Shown here piece after piece: positions 17,460-26,745 of a stretch of DNA of 64,000 nucleotides. The position numbers were made by a program, and so were the translations under genes. The notes beneath the pieces are model-generated. The model saw nothing but the letters and a program-made list of their open reading frames with translations, did not search any database and had not been told where the DNA came from. How positions within the stretch are numbered: the stretch's first letter is position 1; the number at the start of each line of letters is the position of its first letter. The stretch comes from Lysinibacillus sp. PLM2. Its GTDB lineage: Bacteria; Bacillota; Bacilli; Bacillales_A; Planococcaceae. The stretch covers positions 2,664,001 to 2,728,000 of the forward strand of contig AP025689.1 of assembly GCA_023168345.1 (NCBI GenBank), written 5' to 3'.

Positions 17460-18637
17460 CAAAGGATTTGGAAAAGCGATTGCATCGTTTAAAACAAAGT
17501 TATGAAAAGCTTCCATTGCAATCAGATCGAAATGAAATCGTAGGTCAGCTTTCTACTATTAAAATTGAAGGGAAAAAAGCGAAGAAAAAATTCATTTTAC
17601 CAGTTCCTGCACTTGTATTTGTTACTTTTATTTTTTTAGGAACAGTTAGTACACTTTGGATTATCAACAATCCAAATTTAAATTCAAGTTTACAAGATAC
17701 TGAAATGAGTTCAACTGAAAACGAAGAATCTGAAGATTTGAATACTGTCATTTGGGCACAGCAAATGAAGGAAAGAATTGATGATACTATTACTCAAGCT
17801 TCCAATGAATTAGGTTTAACAAATGAACAAATAAAAACTCTTCAATATATCCAATTTGCTTATACAACATTAAATTATAGTTTAGATTTAGTAGAGCATA
17901 ATAAAATATCTCCGGAGAAATTACAAGATACGGAACAGGACATCATGACTGCGATTCAATCACCAAAAAAGATGCTAGAGGATATAAAAGATCGGGAAAA
18001 ACTATCGTTACAAGAAGAACAAGCGTTTTTACAGGAATATGGGGATAAAGTAATGCAGCTTTCTTCTCTTTATAACGAACTTCTCACAACAAATAGCTTG
18101 CAAGGAAAAGAGCCGTTATTAAATGACCAAGGTTTCTTTTTATCAACAAATAAAAGAGGGGATGTTTATCAATATAACTTCGAAGCATATGAAGCGTTGT
18201 TTACCGAAAAGTTTTCTCCGTCTGCTTTAAGTTATTTTGAAGTTTTATCAATGCAGCCTTATTTTTATGCTGGAGATTTTTTGTACTCACCAGAAGAAAT
18301 GGCTAAGTCGTTAGTGAAATTAGAAACCCTTTTAACAAATGAAGACTATGAACATTTTCAAGACTATGAATTAGTGAAATCCTATTATGAGATTGGGATG
18401 CTGAAGCTTTTTACTGGAACAGATACTTATAAAATAAAAGAAAACAATGTCTATACTTCAGGTTTCCTATCAGTGTTAAATCAATTTATCGACGAGAATA
18501 GTGTTGTAAGTGAATTGTCAAAAACTATTTTGCAAGAAATCAAAACAGGGAATCATTCTGAAACATTTGAAAAGTTAACCTCTGAAAAAATTTGGATGGA
18601 ATTATTGAAGAATAAGTATCCAGATGTTTCGTTTTAA
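17456..18637 (+). CDS. Putative membrane-bound anti-sigma factor
   Basis: A 393-residue protein with a basic cytoplasmic N terminus (about 1-42), one transmembrane helix (about 43-67, PVPALVFVTFIFLGTV) and a large extracytoplasmic part rich in acidic residues and helices. There is no recognisable zinc anti-sigma motif. Translational coupling to the ECF sigma gene (ATGA overlap) and the topology support an anti-sigma role in which the outer domain senses an envelope signal; this is inference from context. Confidence 0.7.
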   Translation: MTKDLEKRLHRLKQSYEKLPLQSDRNEIVGQLSTIKIEGKKAKKKFILPVPALVFVTFIFLGTVSTLWIINNPNLNSSLQDTEMSSTENEESEDLNTVIWAQQMKERIDDTITQASNELGLTNEQIKTLQYIQFAYTTLNYSLDLVEHNKISPEKLQDTEQDIMTAIQSPKKMLEDIKDREKLSLQEEQAFLQEYGDKVMQLSSLYNELLTTNSLQGKEPLLNDQGFFLSTNKRGDVYQYNFEAYEALFTEKFSPSALSYFEVLSMQPYFYAGDFLYSPEEMAKSLVKLETLLTNEDYEHFQDYELVKSYYEIGMLKLFTGTDTYKIKENNVYTSGFLSVLNQFIDENSVVSELSKTILQEIKTGNHSETFEKLTSEKIWMELLKNKYPDVSF

Positions 18638-18645
18638 AAATACTT

Positions 18646-18670
18646 AGGCACCTCTTAGAAGGTGCTTTTC
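18646..18670 (+). terminator. Terminator of the ECF sigma operon
   Basis: GCACC (18648-18652) with GGTGC (18661-18665), followed by TTTT. Confidence 0.75.
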
Positions 18671-18680
18671 ATTTAAATAT

Positions 18681-18717
18681 AAAAAACCTTCTAACTTTCT
18701 TTAGTTAGAAGGTTTTA
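18681..18717. terminator. Terminator of ysdC (bidirectional)
   Basis: AAAACCTTCTAAC (18683-18695) pairs perfectly with GTTAGAAGGTTTT (18704-18716). Confidence 0.88.
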
Positions 18718-18724
18718 TAAGCGA

Positions 18725-19813
18725 TTATCCAAACGTAATCTTATCTACTGTTTCCCGATCTAATCGTTTTACGACTTCTACGATTAATTTCACTGTGTTA
18801 TCGTAATCATCACGGTGTAATATTCCTGCGTGGGAGTGGATATAGCGTGTTGCGATACCAATTGATAATGTTGGTACTCCGCTACCCGTTAAATGCATTG
18901 AGCCAGCATCTGTCCCACCACCAGCCATTGCATCAAACTGATAAGGAATATTTTTTTCTTCGGCAACATCAATTACTAAATCGCGAAGACCTTTATGAGA
19001 AACCATTGATGCATCATAAATGATGATTTGCGGGCCGTCTCCAATTTTTGATGTTGATTCTTTTGGAGTAATACCAGGTGTATCACCTGCTACACCAACA
19101 TCTACTGCAAAACCGATATCTGGTTGAATTTTAAATGTAGAAGTTTTTGCTCCACGCAAGCCAACTTCTTCTTGCACATTACCTACCCCATAAACAACAT
19201 TCGGATGTTTCTCCTTCTTCAATGCTTTTAAAACATCGATTGCAATGGCACAACCAATTCGGTTATCCCAAGCTTTTGCAAGAAGCATTTTTTCATTTTT
19301 CATAACATTGAATTCAAAATAAGGCGTAATCATATCGCCCGGACGGATGCCCCACTCTTCCACTTCATCCTTTGAAGATGCACCAATATCGATAAATAAG
19401 TCTTTCATCTCCATTACTTTCTTACGTGCATCTGCTGGTAAAATATGCGGAGGTTTTGAACCTATGACACCTATGATTTCTTCTCCCTTACGAGTCGTGA
19501 TTGTCACACGTTGGGAAAGCATTACATGACTCCACCAACCACCGACTGTTTGGAATTTAACAAATCCCTTTTCATCAATTTGAGTCACCATAAATCCGAT
19601 TTCATCAAGGTGGCCAGCGATCATAATTTTCGGACCATTTTCATCCCCAGTTTTTTTGGCGATTAAGCTTCCTAACCCATCCATTTCAATTTCATCTGCA
19701 TAAGGGGAAATATATTTTTTCATCACTTCACGTGGTGCACGTTCATTTCCTGCGATACCGTTCGCATCTGTTAACTCTTTAAACATTGTTAATGTTTCAT
19801 CTAATTTCGTCAT
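18725..19813 (-). CDS. ysdC: M42 family metallopeptidase
   Basis: Dinuclear zinc aminopeptidase of the M42 (TET/DhaE) family, 362 residues, cytoplasmic. Metal ligands in [10 protein letters not shown] near residue 67, [10 protein letters not shown] near 181, EEVGLRGA near 214, VDVG near 236 and [11 protein letters not shown] near 322. It forms large homo-oligomers in characterised relatives and trims peptides. Orthologous by position to B. subtilis ysdC, in the ysdA-ysdB-ysdC cluster. Confidence 0.93.
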   Translation of the reverse strand: MTKLDETLTMFKELTDANGIAGNERAPREVMKKYISPYADEIEMDGLGSLIAKKTGDENGPKIMIAGHLDEIGFMVTQIDEKGFVKFQTVGGWWSHVMLSQRVTITTRKGEEIIGVIGSKPPHILPADARKKVMEMKDLFIDIGASSKDEVEEWGIRPGDMITPYFEFNVMKNEKMLLAKAWDNRIGCAIAIDVLKALKKEKHPNVVYGVGNVQEEVGLRGAKTSTFKIQPDIGFAVDVGVAGDTPGITPKESTSKIGDGPQIIIYDASMVSHKGLRDLVIDVAEEKNIPYQFDAMAGGGTDAGSMHLTGSGVPTLSIGIATRYIHSHAGILHRDDYDNTVKLIVEVVKRLDRETVDKITFG

Positions 19814-19872
19814 TTGTTATCCTCCCAAAAAAAGAATCCATCAGATATTTAAGTATACTGCAAATTTTAATG

Positions 19873-20355
19873 TTAATACCCAGTTCGTTGACGTTCATAA
19901 TTTTTTTCATTTTTCGCTATGTATGCTTCGATAATATCATTTAAGGAAAAACCTAAATTGTATGCTAAAACGCCATATTGCTGCCAAACGATTTCATAGC
20001 TTTCACTTGAAGGCGCTTGGATAAATGATAAAATAGATTCCTGTGTACGTAAAAACCATTTTGTTAAGTCTACTTTTTCTTGAATTTCCGGCCATATATC
20101 AAGGGTAAATCCCTTTTCATTTCCTAATGAAAGCAAGAAATGAATCGAATCCACAAATTCCTCTAAAATGACTTCTCTTTCTGAAGGACCTTTGGAACTC
20201 CAATATTTAAAGCATCTTGTTTCATTTGCTAGTTCTGCCAATTCAATTGTTAGTGCTAGTCCTTTTTCAATAAAAACGTCTCTCTGAATATCACGATTAT
20301 TCTCTATAAAGGCGTCAAGTGCTTGTTGCATCGTAAAAAGTTCTTTAAATTCCAT
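19873..20355 (-). CDS. dUTP diphosphatase, dimeric all-alpha type
   Basis: All-alpha NTP pyrophosphohydrolase of the dUTPase_2 family, 160 residues, removing dUTP to give dUMP and keeping uracil out of DNA. Metal-binding ELAELANETRCFKYW near residue 36, EEFVDSIHFLLS near 65, and the C-terminal KNEKNYERQRTGY that contacts the nucleotide. Divergent from ysdB; the sigma-W promoter of ysdB lies in the short gap between them. Confidence 0.88.
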   Translation of the reverse strand: MEFKELFTMQQALDAFIENNRDIQRDVFIEKGLALTIELAELANETRCFKYWSSKGPSEREVILEEFVDSIHFLLSLGNEKGFTLDIWPEIQEKVDLTKWFLRTQESILSFIQAPSSESYEIVWQQYGVLAYNLGFSLNDIIEAYIAKNEKNYERQRTGY

Positions 20356-20382
20356 AAATTATCCCTCATTTTCATATAAAAA

Positions 20383-20409
20383 TGAAACTTCTTTTCCCTT
20401 CTAATCGTA
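20383..20409 (+). promoter_or_regulatory. Candidate sigma-W promoter of ysdB
   Basis: TGAAAC (20383-20388), 17-bp spacer, CGTA (20406-20409), an exact match to sigma-W -35 and -10 cores. B. subtilis ysdB is a known sigma-W target. Confidence 0.75.
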
Positions 20410-20445
20410 AATGAAAGTACAACGTATTTACAAGGGGGAACTTTC

Positions 20446-20835
20446 ATGGCTCTTCTTATTCGAGTGCTCGTATTTATTATTGTCATTTACATATTCTATA
20501 GAATTATACGTTATCTTTTAGATCCTAAGCGAAAGCTAGACGAAGCTTATGAAAAAGGACAGTACTATTTTTATGATGATGTAAAAAATGTAAGAAAGAA
20601 CTTTTTCATTTCATATAAAGGTGCCCTATTTGAAGGTGAAAAATATTTAGGCACGACTGAAAATGCCTTTGAGGTCGTCTCAATTTTTGTGTGGGTGCTT
20701 GATACGATGCAGCTACAAGGTTTTACAAAAGAGGATTTTTACTATTTAGAAAAAGAAATTTTATTAAACTATCCAAATGCAAAGATAAATTGGAAAAATC
20801 CAATTGAAAAGCTTATGAATGAGGAAAATGAATAA
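20446..20835 (+). CDS. ysdB: Sigma-W pathway protein YsdB
   Basis: A 129-residue membrane-anchored protein. One N-terminal transmembrane helix (about 4-25, LLIRVLVFIIVIYIFYRII) precedes a cytoplasmic domain with NVRKNFFISYKGALFEGEKY, the signature of YsdB. It belongs to the cell-envelope stress regulon in B. subtilis; its molecular role is not established. AAGGGGGAA precedes the ATG. The sigma-W-type promoter upstream agrees with the assignment. Confidence 0.9.
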   Translation: MALLIRVLVFIIVIYIFYRIIRYLLDPKRKLDEAYEKGQYYFYDDVKNVRKNFFISYKGALFEGEKYLGTTENAFEVVSIFVWVLDTMQLQGFTKEDFYYLEKEILLNYPNAKINWKNPIEKLMNEENE

Positions 20836-20844
20836 ATAAATAAA

Positions 20845-20881
20845 CAAAGAGCTAAATACATTAAATATGTATTAGCTCTTA
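20845..20881. terminator. Bidirectional terminator between ysdB and ysdA
   Basis: AAGAGCTAAATACA (20847-20860) and TGTATTAGCTCTT (20868-20880), one bulged base, between converging genes. Confidence 0.85.
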
Positions 20882-20897
20882 ACTCTTATTCTTTTAA

Positions 20898-21161
20898 TTA
20901 TGAGTACAGCTTAACAAGTATAAAAATATGAATGGCTGCAATTAATGGAAAGCCAAATGCAAATGCATTATGTCTAGTTTTATGTCGGAATAAATACATT
21001 CCAAGTACTCCCCCACAAGCTCCGCCAAAAATAGCAATGGTGAATAGCGTTTTTTCAGAAATTCTCCATTCATGTTTTTTCGCACGCGATTTGTCTATCC
21101 CCATCAAAGCAAGCAAGAAAATTGATTCAACAATCATAAAGGCCAATAGTGTAATCCACAT
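20898..21161 (-). CDS. ysdA: DUF1294 membrane protein
   Basis: An 87-residue protein with three hydrophobic helices (about 3-20, 40-58, 67-85) and the DUF1294 signature: DKSRAKKHEWRISE, the small-residue stretch GGACGGVLGMYLFRHKTRH, then an aromatic third helix. Function unknown. Position next to rplT matches B. subtilis ysdA. Confidence 0.9.
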   Translation of the reverse strand: MWITLLAFMIVESIFLLALMGIDKSRAKKHEWRISEKTLFTIAIFGGACGGVLGMYLFRHKTRHNAFAFGFPLIAAIHIFILVKLYS

Positions 21162-21184
21162 ATGTATCTGCCCCCTATAGTTAA

Positions 21185-21217
21185 AAAGACTGATAGGGAT
21201 ATATCCTATCAGTCTTT
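21185..21217. terminator. Terminator of infC-rpmI-rplT
   Basis: AAAGACTGATAGG (21185-21197) and CCTATCAGTCTTT (21205-21217), A-rich on the left and T-rich on the right. Confidence 0.85.
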
Positions 21218-21263
21218 ATTATAATTATTTATTTTGTGGCTGTCGCTTACGCTTTCGGCGCAG

Positions 21264-21297
21264 AAATAATTAATTCACTTCCGTGAATTAATTATTT
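21264..21297. other. 15-bp perfect inverted repeat across the rplT stop codon
   Basis: AAATAATTAATTCAC (21264-21278) pairs with GTGAATTAATTATTT (21283-21297). The last codons and stop of rplT are inside the stem. No T run follows directly. Confidence 0.7.
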
Positions 21298-21651
21298 CGC
21301 TACCGCTTTTTTAGCTTCTTCAGCTAATTGTGCGAATGCAGCTGCATCGTTTACAGCTAATTCAGCTAACATTTTACGGTTAACTTCGATACCAGCTACT
21401 TTTAAACCGTGCATTAAACGGCTATAAGAAAGACCGTTGATGCGAGCAGCAGCGTTGATACGAGTGATCCATAATTTACGGAAATCACGTTTTTTCTGAC
21501 GACGGTCACGGTATGCATATTGACCTGATTTCATTACTGCTTGGTTAGCAACTTTATATAAAGTATGTTTTGAACCAAAATAACCTTTAGCTAATTTTAA
21601 TACCTTTTTACGACGCTTGCGCGTTACTGTTCCGCCTTTTACGCGTGGCAT
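21292..21651 (-). CDS. rplT: 50S ribosomal protein L20
   Basis: 119-residue basic 23S rRNA-binding protein required for early 50S assembly. Characteristic [20 protein letters not shown] start, [15 protein letters not shown] and [13 protein letters not shown]. In low-GC Gram-positives L20 also represses its own operon by binding the infC leader. Third gene of infC-rpmI-rplT. Confidence 0.98.
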   Translation of the reverse strand: MPRVKGGTVTRKRRKKVLKLAKGYFGSKHTLYKVANQAVMKSGQYAYRDRRQKKRDFRKLWITRINAAARINGLSYSRLMHGLKVAGIEVNRKMLAELAVNDAAAFAQLAEEAKKAVAK

Positions 21652-21720
21652 ACTAATTACCTCCTGCTAATTCTTCCGAATGTTTAATTATAAAAAACCG
21701 TACAATTTTATTTTCAAAAA

Positions 21721-21921
21721 TTATTTCATGTAAGTTAATAAAGATTTAATACGTTTGAAATCACCAGATGTTGCAACTTTCGCTTTACGTAGGTGACGTT
21801 TTGCTTTTGTAGATTTGTTAGCGAATAAGTGGCTTCCGTAAGCACGGTCAAATTTCAATTTTCCTTTGCCCGTTTTTTTGAAACGCTTCGCAGCGCCACG
21901 GTGAGTTTTCATTTTTGGCAT
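21721..21921 (-). CDS. rpmI: 50S ribosomal protein L35
   Basis: 66-residue basic protein with [20 protein letters not shown] at the N terminus, diagnostic for L35. It lies between infC and rplT, with AGGAGG 8 bases upstream of the ATG. Confidence 0.98.
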   Translation of the reverse strand: MPKMKTHRGAAKRFKKTGKGKLKFDRAYGSHLFANKSTKAKRHLRKAKVATSGDFKRIKSLLTYMK

Positions 21922-21952
21922 TTCGAATTTCCTCCTAAACTATTCGTCAATA

Positions 21953-22471
21953 TTACTTTTTCTCGTTCTTTGGTTGAAGAACTAAGAACATGCTGCGGCC
22001 TTCCATCTTCGGTTTTTGTTCAACCGTTGCGACTTCGGCACAAGCTTCAGCAAAGCGATCTAGTACACGTTGACCAATCTCTTTATGTGTAATGGCACGT
22101 CCTTTGAAACGAAGCGAACATTTTACTTTATCGCCTTTTTCTAGGAATTTGATTGCATTACGTAGTTTCGTTTGAAAATCATGTTCATCAATTGTTGGAC
22201 TTAAACGAACTTCCTTAATATTAATGATTTTTTGATTTTTACGAACTTCACGATCTTTCTTTTGCTGTTCAAACTTAAACTTACCATAGTCCATAATACG
22301 TGCGACTGGTGGCTTAGCTTGAGGGGCCACAAGGACAAGATCCAAGTTTACACGAGCGGCAATTTCTAACGCTTCGTTTCGAGATTTAACTCCTAGCTGA
22401 TCACCATTATGATCGATTAGACGAAGTTCACGCGCACGAATACCTTCGTTTACATACATGTCTTTGCTAAT
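21953..22471 (-). CDS. infC: Translation initiation factor IF-3
   Basis: Discriminates start codons on the 30S subunit and blocks premature 50S joining. About 172 residues: N-domain ([17 protein letters not shown]), linker helix rich in K/E/R, C-domain ([35 protein letters not shown]). The annotated-looking ATG at 22459 has no usable ribosome-binding site; GGAGG at 22481-22485 is 9 bases before ATT at 22471, giving (M)SKDMYVNEG as in other bacilli. An AUU start is the classical IF3 autoregulation device. Confidence 0.95.
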   Translation of the reverse strand: MSKDMYVNEGIRARELRLIDHNGDQLGVKSRNEALEIAARVNLDLVLVAPQAKPPVARIMDYGKFKFEQQKKDREVRKNQKIINIKEVRLSPTIDEHDFQTKLRNAIKFLEKGDKVKCSLRFKGRAITHKEIGQRVLDRFAEACAEVATVEQKPKMEGRSMFLVLQPKNEKK

Positions 22472-22716
22472 ACGAATCCACCTCCAAGGTTGTGTCGGGA
22501 ATACATGTGTTTACAGCAAATATTGCCTGGTTGAACGGTACACTTCCTATGTATGTCCATAAAAAAAGACGGACATTTAGAAGATGTCCGCCCGCTATAT
22601 ATCCATACGCATTCGAGCGTAATAAATTCAACGTGTCATACCTGCTAACAGCAAATGCGTCATCTCAGGTGAGAAGCGGGCAGCCTCTACTTCAACCACA
22701 AACTGTATTCATAACC
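22472..22716 (-). promoter_or_regulatory. L20 leader of the infC operon
   Basis: About 240-base structured leader between the promoter and infC, containing a strong terminator hairpin (22561-22590) 90 bases before the start codon. Bacillus L20 leaders fold to mimic the L20 rRNA site so that excess L20 triggers termination. Identified by position and terminator; the binding-site fold was not computed. Confidence 0.75.
22561..22590 (-). terminator. Regulated terminator in the L20 leader
   Basis: CGGACAT (22570-22576) and ATGTCCG (22584-22590); the minus strand continues with TCTTTTTTT. Confidence 0.9.
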
Positions 22717-22722
22717 TAAACA

Positions 22723-22752
22723 ATCATAACACTCTTACAATGTGAATGTCAA
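22723..22752 (-). promoter_or_regulatory. Sigma-A promoter of infC-rpmI-rplT
   Basis: Minus-strand TTGACA (plus 22747-22752), 18-bp spacer, TATGAT (plus 22723-22728). The remaining 22753-22956 stretch is AT-rich with no gene seen. Confidence 0.75.
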
Positions 22753-22956
22753 CAAAATTAAATATAACAGATTGATTTTCAATTTACAATTCATTTTTTT
22801 ATTAAGGTTAAAAAAAATAGCGAAAAATAGCGGAAGTTTATTACTATTTTACACTTTTTACAATTAGGAAGGAAGTTCGATGAAATACACTGAAAAATAC
22901 TTTTAAATTTAAAGTGGTGAATTTTATTTAATAAATAGGAAGGATGGGTTTTTAGT

Positions 22957-24321
22957 TTGAAAAAAACATTATACGTGATTTTTAGCTTTATTGGGGTATT
23001 CTTTTGTTTTATAGCTTTAAACGGAATGAACGTTGCACATGCAGCTTCTATTTCCGAACAGGAAACAAACAATTCTTTTGCGACTGCAAATGCTATTAAA
23101 ATTGGAGATACAGTAACTGGCGAATTAACAAAGCATGAGGTTCAATATGACGAAGACTTTTATGTACTTAATGTACCGCAAGATGGAAAGCTTTCTATAA
23201 ATTTGTCCATGCTTCAGCATCTAAAGGATCATTCAAATCATGAAGCCTTACAACTTCAACTATTTGCTTCTACAGGAGAAGGTATTACATTATATGAACT
23301 AGAATCTGGCAAGGAAACATTTCCTTTTTATTTAACGAAAGGTACTTACTATATACGTATCTTCTCGAATGATCAGCCAATGAAGTATTCCTTTACGTCT
23401 TCATTCAGTAAAGGTGACAATTTTGAAAATGAATTAAATAATACAAAGTCTACTGCTAAGCTGATGATTCCTAATACGACTTTTACTGGTACGTTAAATG
23501 ATGGAGGCTACGATAATCAATTTGCTGATGTAGACGTCTACAAATTTGAACTATCAGAAGACGGTTTATTAGAAATGACATTTACACCACACACTCGAAT
23601 CGTTAATAAAATTGTAATTGAGCAACCAAATGGCGGGGAGATTCATTTCTCAAACAACCAAAGTGATTGGTCACAACCGCTTGATATTCGTTTAAATTTA
23701 AAGAAAGGTATTTATTATTTGAAGCTTTATGACACATCTAGTGGATATAATGTGAGAGAATATTCAGTTGTAGCAAGCTTCCCGTCTAATATAACGGAAC
23801 CTTCTATTTTTAAGGATGTTCCAAAATCACACCCTTATTATGAACAAATTGCATTTATGAAAGAAAAAGGGGTTATTTCAGGGTATGCAGATAATACTTT
23901 TAGACCGAATTTCTCCATTGCTCGTATGCATGTAGCTACTATTCTGCAAAATGCAGGTGTCGAATTAACACCAATCCGACCAGGCGCAACGTTTAAAGAC
24001 GTTCCAACGACTCACCCATACTACGATAGCATTCAGGCATTATACCGTGCAGGCATTGTAGATGGAAGTAATGGATACTTTAATCCAGAACAGCCTTTAA
24101 CACGTTCGCAGCTTGCAGTCATTCTAGTAAACGCATTTGACTTAACGTTAAAATCAGGAAGCTCAACATTTAGCGATGTAAAACCAACTGATTGGTACTA
24201 TGAGAGCGTGAAAATATTAGCTTCAAATGATATTACAAAAGGAACTAATGGCAAATTCAATCCATATCAAAATGTTACACGTCAGCAATTTGCCGTATTC
24301 CTGTATCAAATATTAAAATAA
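22957..24321 (+). CDS. SLH-anchored surface protein with two PPC-like domains
   Basis: Secreted cell-surface protein of 454 residues. Signal peptide about 1-31, ending at a VAHA-A-type cleavage site. Two beta-sandwich domains resembling bacterial pre-peptidase C-terminal (PPC) domains (about 36-145 with EQETNNSFATANAI, and about 150-275 with ENELNNTKSTAKL). Three SLH repeats follow (about 286-335, 345-395, 405-454; FKDVPKSHPYY, FKDVPTTHPYYDSI, FSDVKPTDWYYESV) for binding pyruvylated wall polymer. No protease or other catalytic domain is seen. Start is TTG 22957 with GGAAGGA upstream. Role unknown; strong terminator downstream. Confidence 0.85.
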   Translation: MKKTLYVIFSFIGVFFCFIALNGMNVAHAASISEQETNNSFATANAIKIGDTVTGELTKHEVQYDEDFYVLNVPQDGKLSINLSMLQHLKDHSNHEALQLQLFASTGEGITLYELESGKETFPFYLTKGTYYIRIFSNDQPMKYSFTSSFSKGDNFENELNNTKSTAKLMIPNTTFTGTLNDGGYDNQFADVDVYKFELSEDGLLEMTFTPHTRIVNKIVIEQPNGGEIHFSNNQSDWSQPLDIRLNLKKGIYYLKLYDTSSGYNVREYSVVASFPSNITEPSIFKDVPKSHPYYEQIAFMKEKGVISGYADNTFRPNFSIARMHVATILQNAGVELTPIRPGATFKDVPTTHPYYDSIQALYRAGIVDGSNGYFNPEQPLTRSQLAVILVNAFDLTLKSGSSTFSDVKPTDWYYESVKILASNDITKGTNGKFNPYQNVTRQQFAVFLYQILK

Positions 24322-24336
24322 CTACATTTAATTACA

Positions 24337-24374
24337 ATAAAGAGGATGGTTCAATTTTAAACCATCCTCTTTCG
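24337..24374. terminator. Bidirectional terminator between SLH gene and thrS
   Basis: AAAGAGGATGGTT (24339-24351) pairs with AACCATCCTCTTT (24360-24372). Confidence 0.9.
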
Positions 24375-24377
24375 TTA

Positions 24378-26309
24378 TTATTTATTAGCTTCTTTCGTAA
24401 TATTGTTTACAAACTCTTCAAATGAGATTGTTTCAGAATCTTGAGAACCGTAACGACGAACGTTTACAGAGTTAGATTCCATTTCTTTATCCCCTAATAC
24501 AAGCATGTAAGGAATTTTCTTCATTTGTGCTTCTCTGATTTTATATCCTAGTTTTTCTTCACGGTCATCCATTTCTACACGGACGCCTGCAGCTTGAAGT
24601 CCTTCAACGATTTGCTTAGCGTATTCATAGTGTACTTCGTTTGAAACTGGAATTACTTCCACTTGAACAGGAGCTAACCAAGTCGGGAATGCACCTTTGT
24701 ATTCTTCAATAAGGAAAGCAACAAAGCGTTCCATAGTAGATACTACACCACGGTGGATAACGACTGGGCGATGGTGTTTTCCATCTTCACCAATATAAGT
24801 CAGGTCAAAACGTTCAGGTTGTAAGAAGTCAAGTTGTACAGTGGATAAAGTTTCATCTTTACCAATAGCTGTTTTTACTTGAACATCTAATTTTGGACCG
24901 TAAAATGCTGCTTCACCTTCAGCTTCATAGTATTCTAAGCCCATATCATCCATCGCTTCTTTTAACATGCTTTGCGCTTTTTCCCACATTTCATCGTCAT
25001 CGTAATATTTCTCAGTATCCGCAGGGTCACGATATGATAAACGGAATCGATAATCATTTAAATTGAAATCTTTATAAACATCTAAGATTAATTCGACTAC
25101 TTTTTTGAATTCCTCTTTAATTTGGTCTGGACGAACGAAAATATGAGAATCATTCAAAGTCATACCACGCACACGTTGTAAACCTGATAATCCACCTGAA
25201 GCTTCATATCGATGCATTGTACCAAGTTCTGCAATACGGATAGGTAATTGGCGGTATGAATGCATAGAAGATTTGTAAACCATCATATGGTGAGGACAGT
25301 TCATCGGACGTAGTACTAAAGTTTCGTTATCCATTTCCATTGGTGGGAACATATCATCTTGATAATGGCCCCAGTGTCCTGAAGTTTCATACAACTTTTT
25401 AGAACCTAAAACAGGAGTGTAAACATGTTGGTATCCAAGCTTAACTTCTTTATCCACGATGTAACGTTCGATAATACGGCGAATTGTAGCACCATTAGGC
25501 AACCAAAGTGGTAACCCTTGACCTACAGTTTGTGAAATCGTAAAGATTTCTAGCTCTTTTCCGATTTTACGGTGATCACGTTCTCGTGCTTCTTCAAGCA
25601 TTTGTAAGTGATGCTTTAAATCTTCTTTATTGAAGAATGCAGTACCATAAATACGTTGTAGCATTTTATTATCTGAATTACCTCTCCAATAAGCACCAGC
25701 TAGAGATAATAATTTAAATTCTTTTAATTTACCTGTTGAAGGAACGTGAATACCTCGGCATAAGTCAAAGAATTCACCTTGATGATAAATTGATACTTGC
25801 TCATCAGCTGGAATCGCCTCAAGTAGTTCTAATTTGTATTCGTCGCCAATTTCTTCGTAAATACGTTGCGCTTCATCACGTGATACATTTTTACGTTCAA
25901 TTTCCAGGTTTTCTGAAATGATTTTTTTCATTTCTTTTTCGATTTTAGGGAAATCATCTGTTGAAATTGGTTCTGGCGCATCGATATCGTAGTAGTAGCC
26001 ACCTTCGATTACTGGACCTATTCCAAGCTTCACTCCTGGGTATAAACGCTTAATCGCTTGTGCTGTTAAGTGTGCAGTGGAGTGTCGTAAAATTTCTAAT
26101 GCTTCATCTGATTCAGGTGTGATGATTGCGATTGTACCATCTTCTTCGATTGGTGTTTTTAAGTCAATCAGCTGATTGTTAAGTTTACCTGCTAATGCTT
26201 TTTTACGAAGTCCTGGGCTAATGGAAGCTGCTACTTCTTCAGTTGATGTACCGAGCGGAAATTCCTTTACTGCACCGTCTGGGAATGTTAATTTGATTAC
26301 TTCTGACAT
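24378..26309 (-). CDS. thrS: Threonine--tRNA ligase
   Basis: Class II aminoacyl-tRNA synthetase charging tRNA-Thr; 643 residues as expected. TGS domain (1-62), editing domain with [17 protein letters not shown] near 73, catalytic core about 240-530 with [13 protein letters not shown] (zinc Cys) and [21 protein letters not shown] (motif 2), and a C-terminal anticodon-binding domain (about 540-643). GGAG precedes the ATG. Controlled by a T-box upstream. Confidence 0.98.
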   Translation of the reverse strand: MSEVIKLTFPDGAVKEFPLGTSTEEVAASISPGLRKKALAGKLNNQLIDLKTPIEEDGTIAIITPESDEALEILRHSTAHLTAQAIKRLYPGVKLGIGPVIEGGYYYDIDAPEPISTDDFPKIEKEMKKIISENLEIERKNVSRDEAQRIYEEIGDEYKLELLEAIPADEQVSIYHQGEFFDLCRGIHVPSTGKLKEFKLLSLAGAYWRGNSDNKMLQRIYGTAFFNKEDLKHHLQMLEEARERDHRKIGKELEIFTISQTVGQGLPLWLPNGATIRRIIERYIVDKEVKLGYQHVYTPVLGSKKLYETSGHWGHYQDDMFPPMEMDNETLVLRPMNCPHHMMVYKSSMHSYRQLPIRIAELGTMHRYEASGGLSGLQRVRGMTLNDSHIFVRPDQIKEEFKKVVELILDVYKDFNLNDYRFRLSYRDPADTEKYYDDDEMWEKAQSMLKEAMDDMGLEYYEAEGEAAFYGPKLDVQVKTAIGKDETLSTVQLDFLQPERFDLTYIGEDGKHHRPVVIHRGVVSTMERFVAFLIEEYKGAFPTWLAPVQVEVIPVSNEVHYEYAKQIVEGLQAAGVRVEMDDREEKLGYKIREAQMKKIPYMLVLGDKEMESNSVNVRRYGSQDSETISFEEFVNNITKEANK

Positions 26310-26436
26310 TGTATATTCTCCTTTTTATTTATTTGTGGTGGTTGGTCGTTTTTTCCAAATTGCACTTATAAGTTCGAAAAACCCACATAAACATAGACTC
26401 TTATGAATCCTAAACAATGGACCCCCTGAGAAAATA

Positions 26437-26465
26437 AAAAAAGCCGTCCCTATAAAAGGGACGAC
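26437..26465 (-). terminator. T-box-controlled terminator of thrS
   Basis: GTCGTCCC and GGGACGGC arms with TATAA-type loop and a seven-base T run on the minus strand. Confidence 0.88.
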
Positions 26466-26690
26466 GCATTTGCTCGTGGTTCCACCCTTCTTCCTTCCGA
26501 TACATAAAATTAGTATCAGACGAAGCTCTAGGTCGGTTAACGTACCGATAAACGTTAGCGGATTAGCCCCACTAATGCTCCGAGGTAGTAAAGTTTGTGG
26601 CGTACTAGGAAGCTTACAGCCAAGGCTCCCCTCTCTTTAAAGCGCGTTTCACAAGCTTGTTGTCCTCATCAAAGCTATTACTTTTTGATT
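26437..26690 (-). promoter_or_regulatory. T-box riboswitch (tRNA-Thr) upstream of thrS
   Basis: Minus strand contains AGGGTGGAACCACG (plus 26475-26488) and then a terminator (GCCGTCCC 26443-26450 with GGGACGAC 26458-26465) ending in a T run. The candidate specifier at the base of stem I is ACT (plus 26587-26589), a Thr codon; its exact position is less sure than the T-box itself. Confidence 0.92.
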
Positions 26691-26745
26691 ATTTACATTG
26701 AAAGTATACGCGTGAAGCATGATAATTGCAACTAATTTATTGGAA

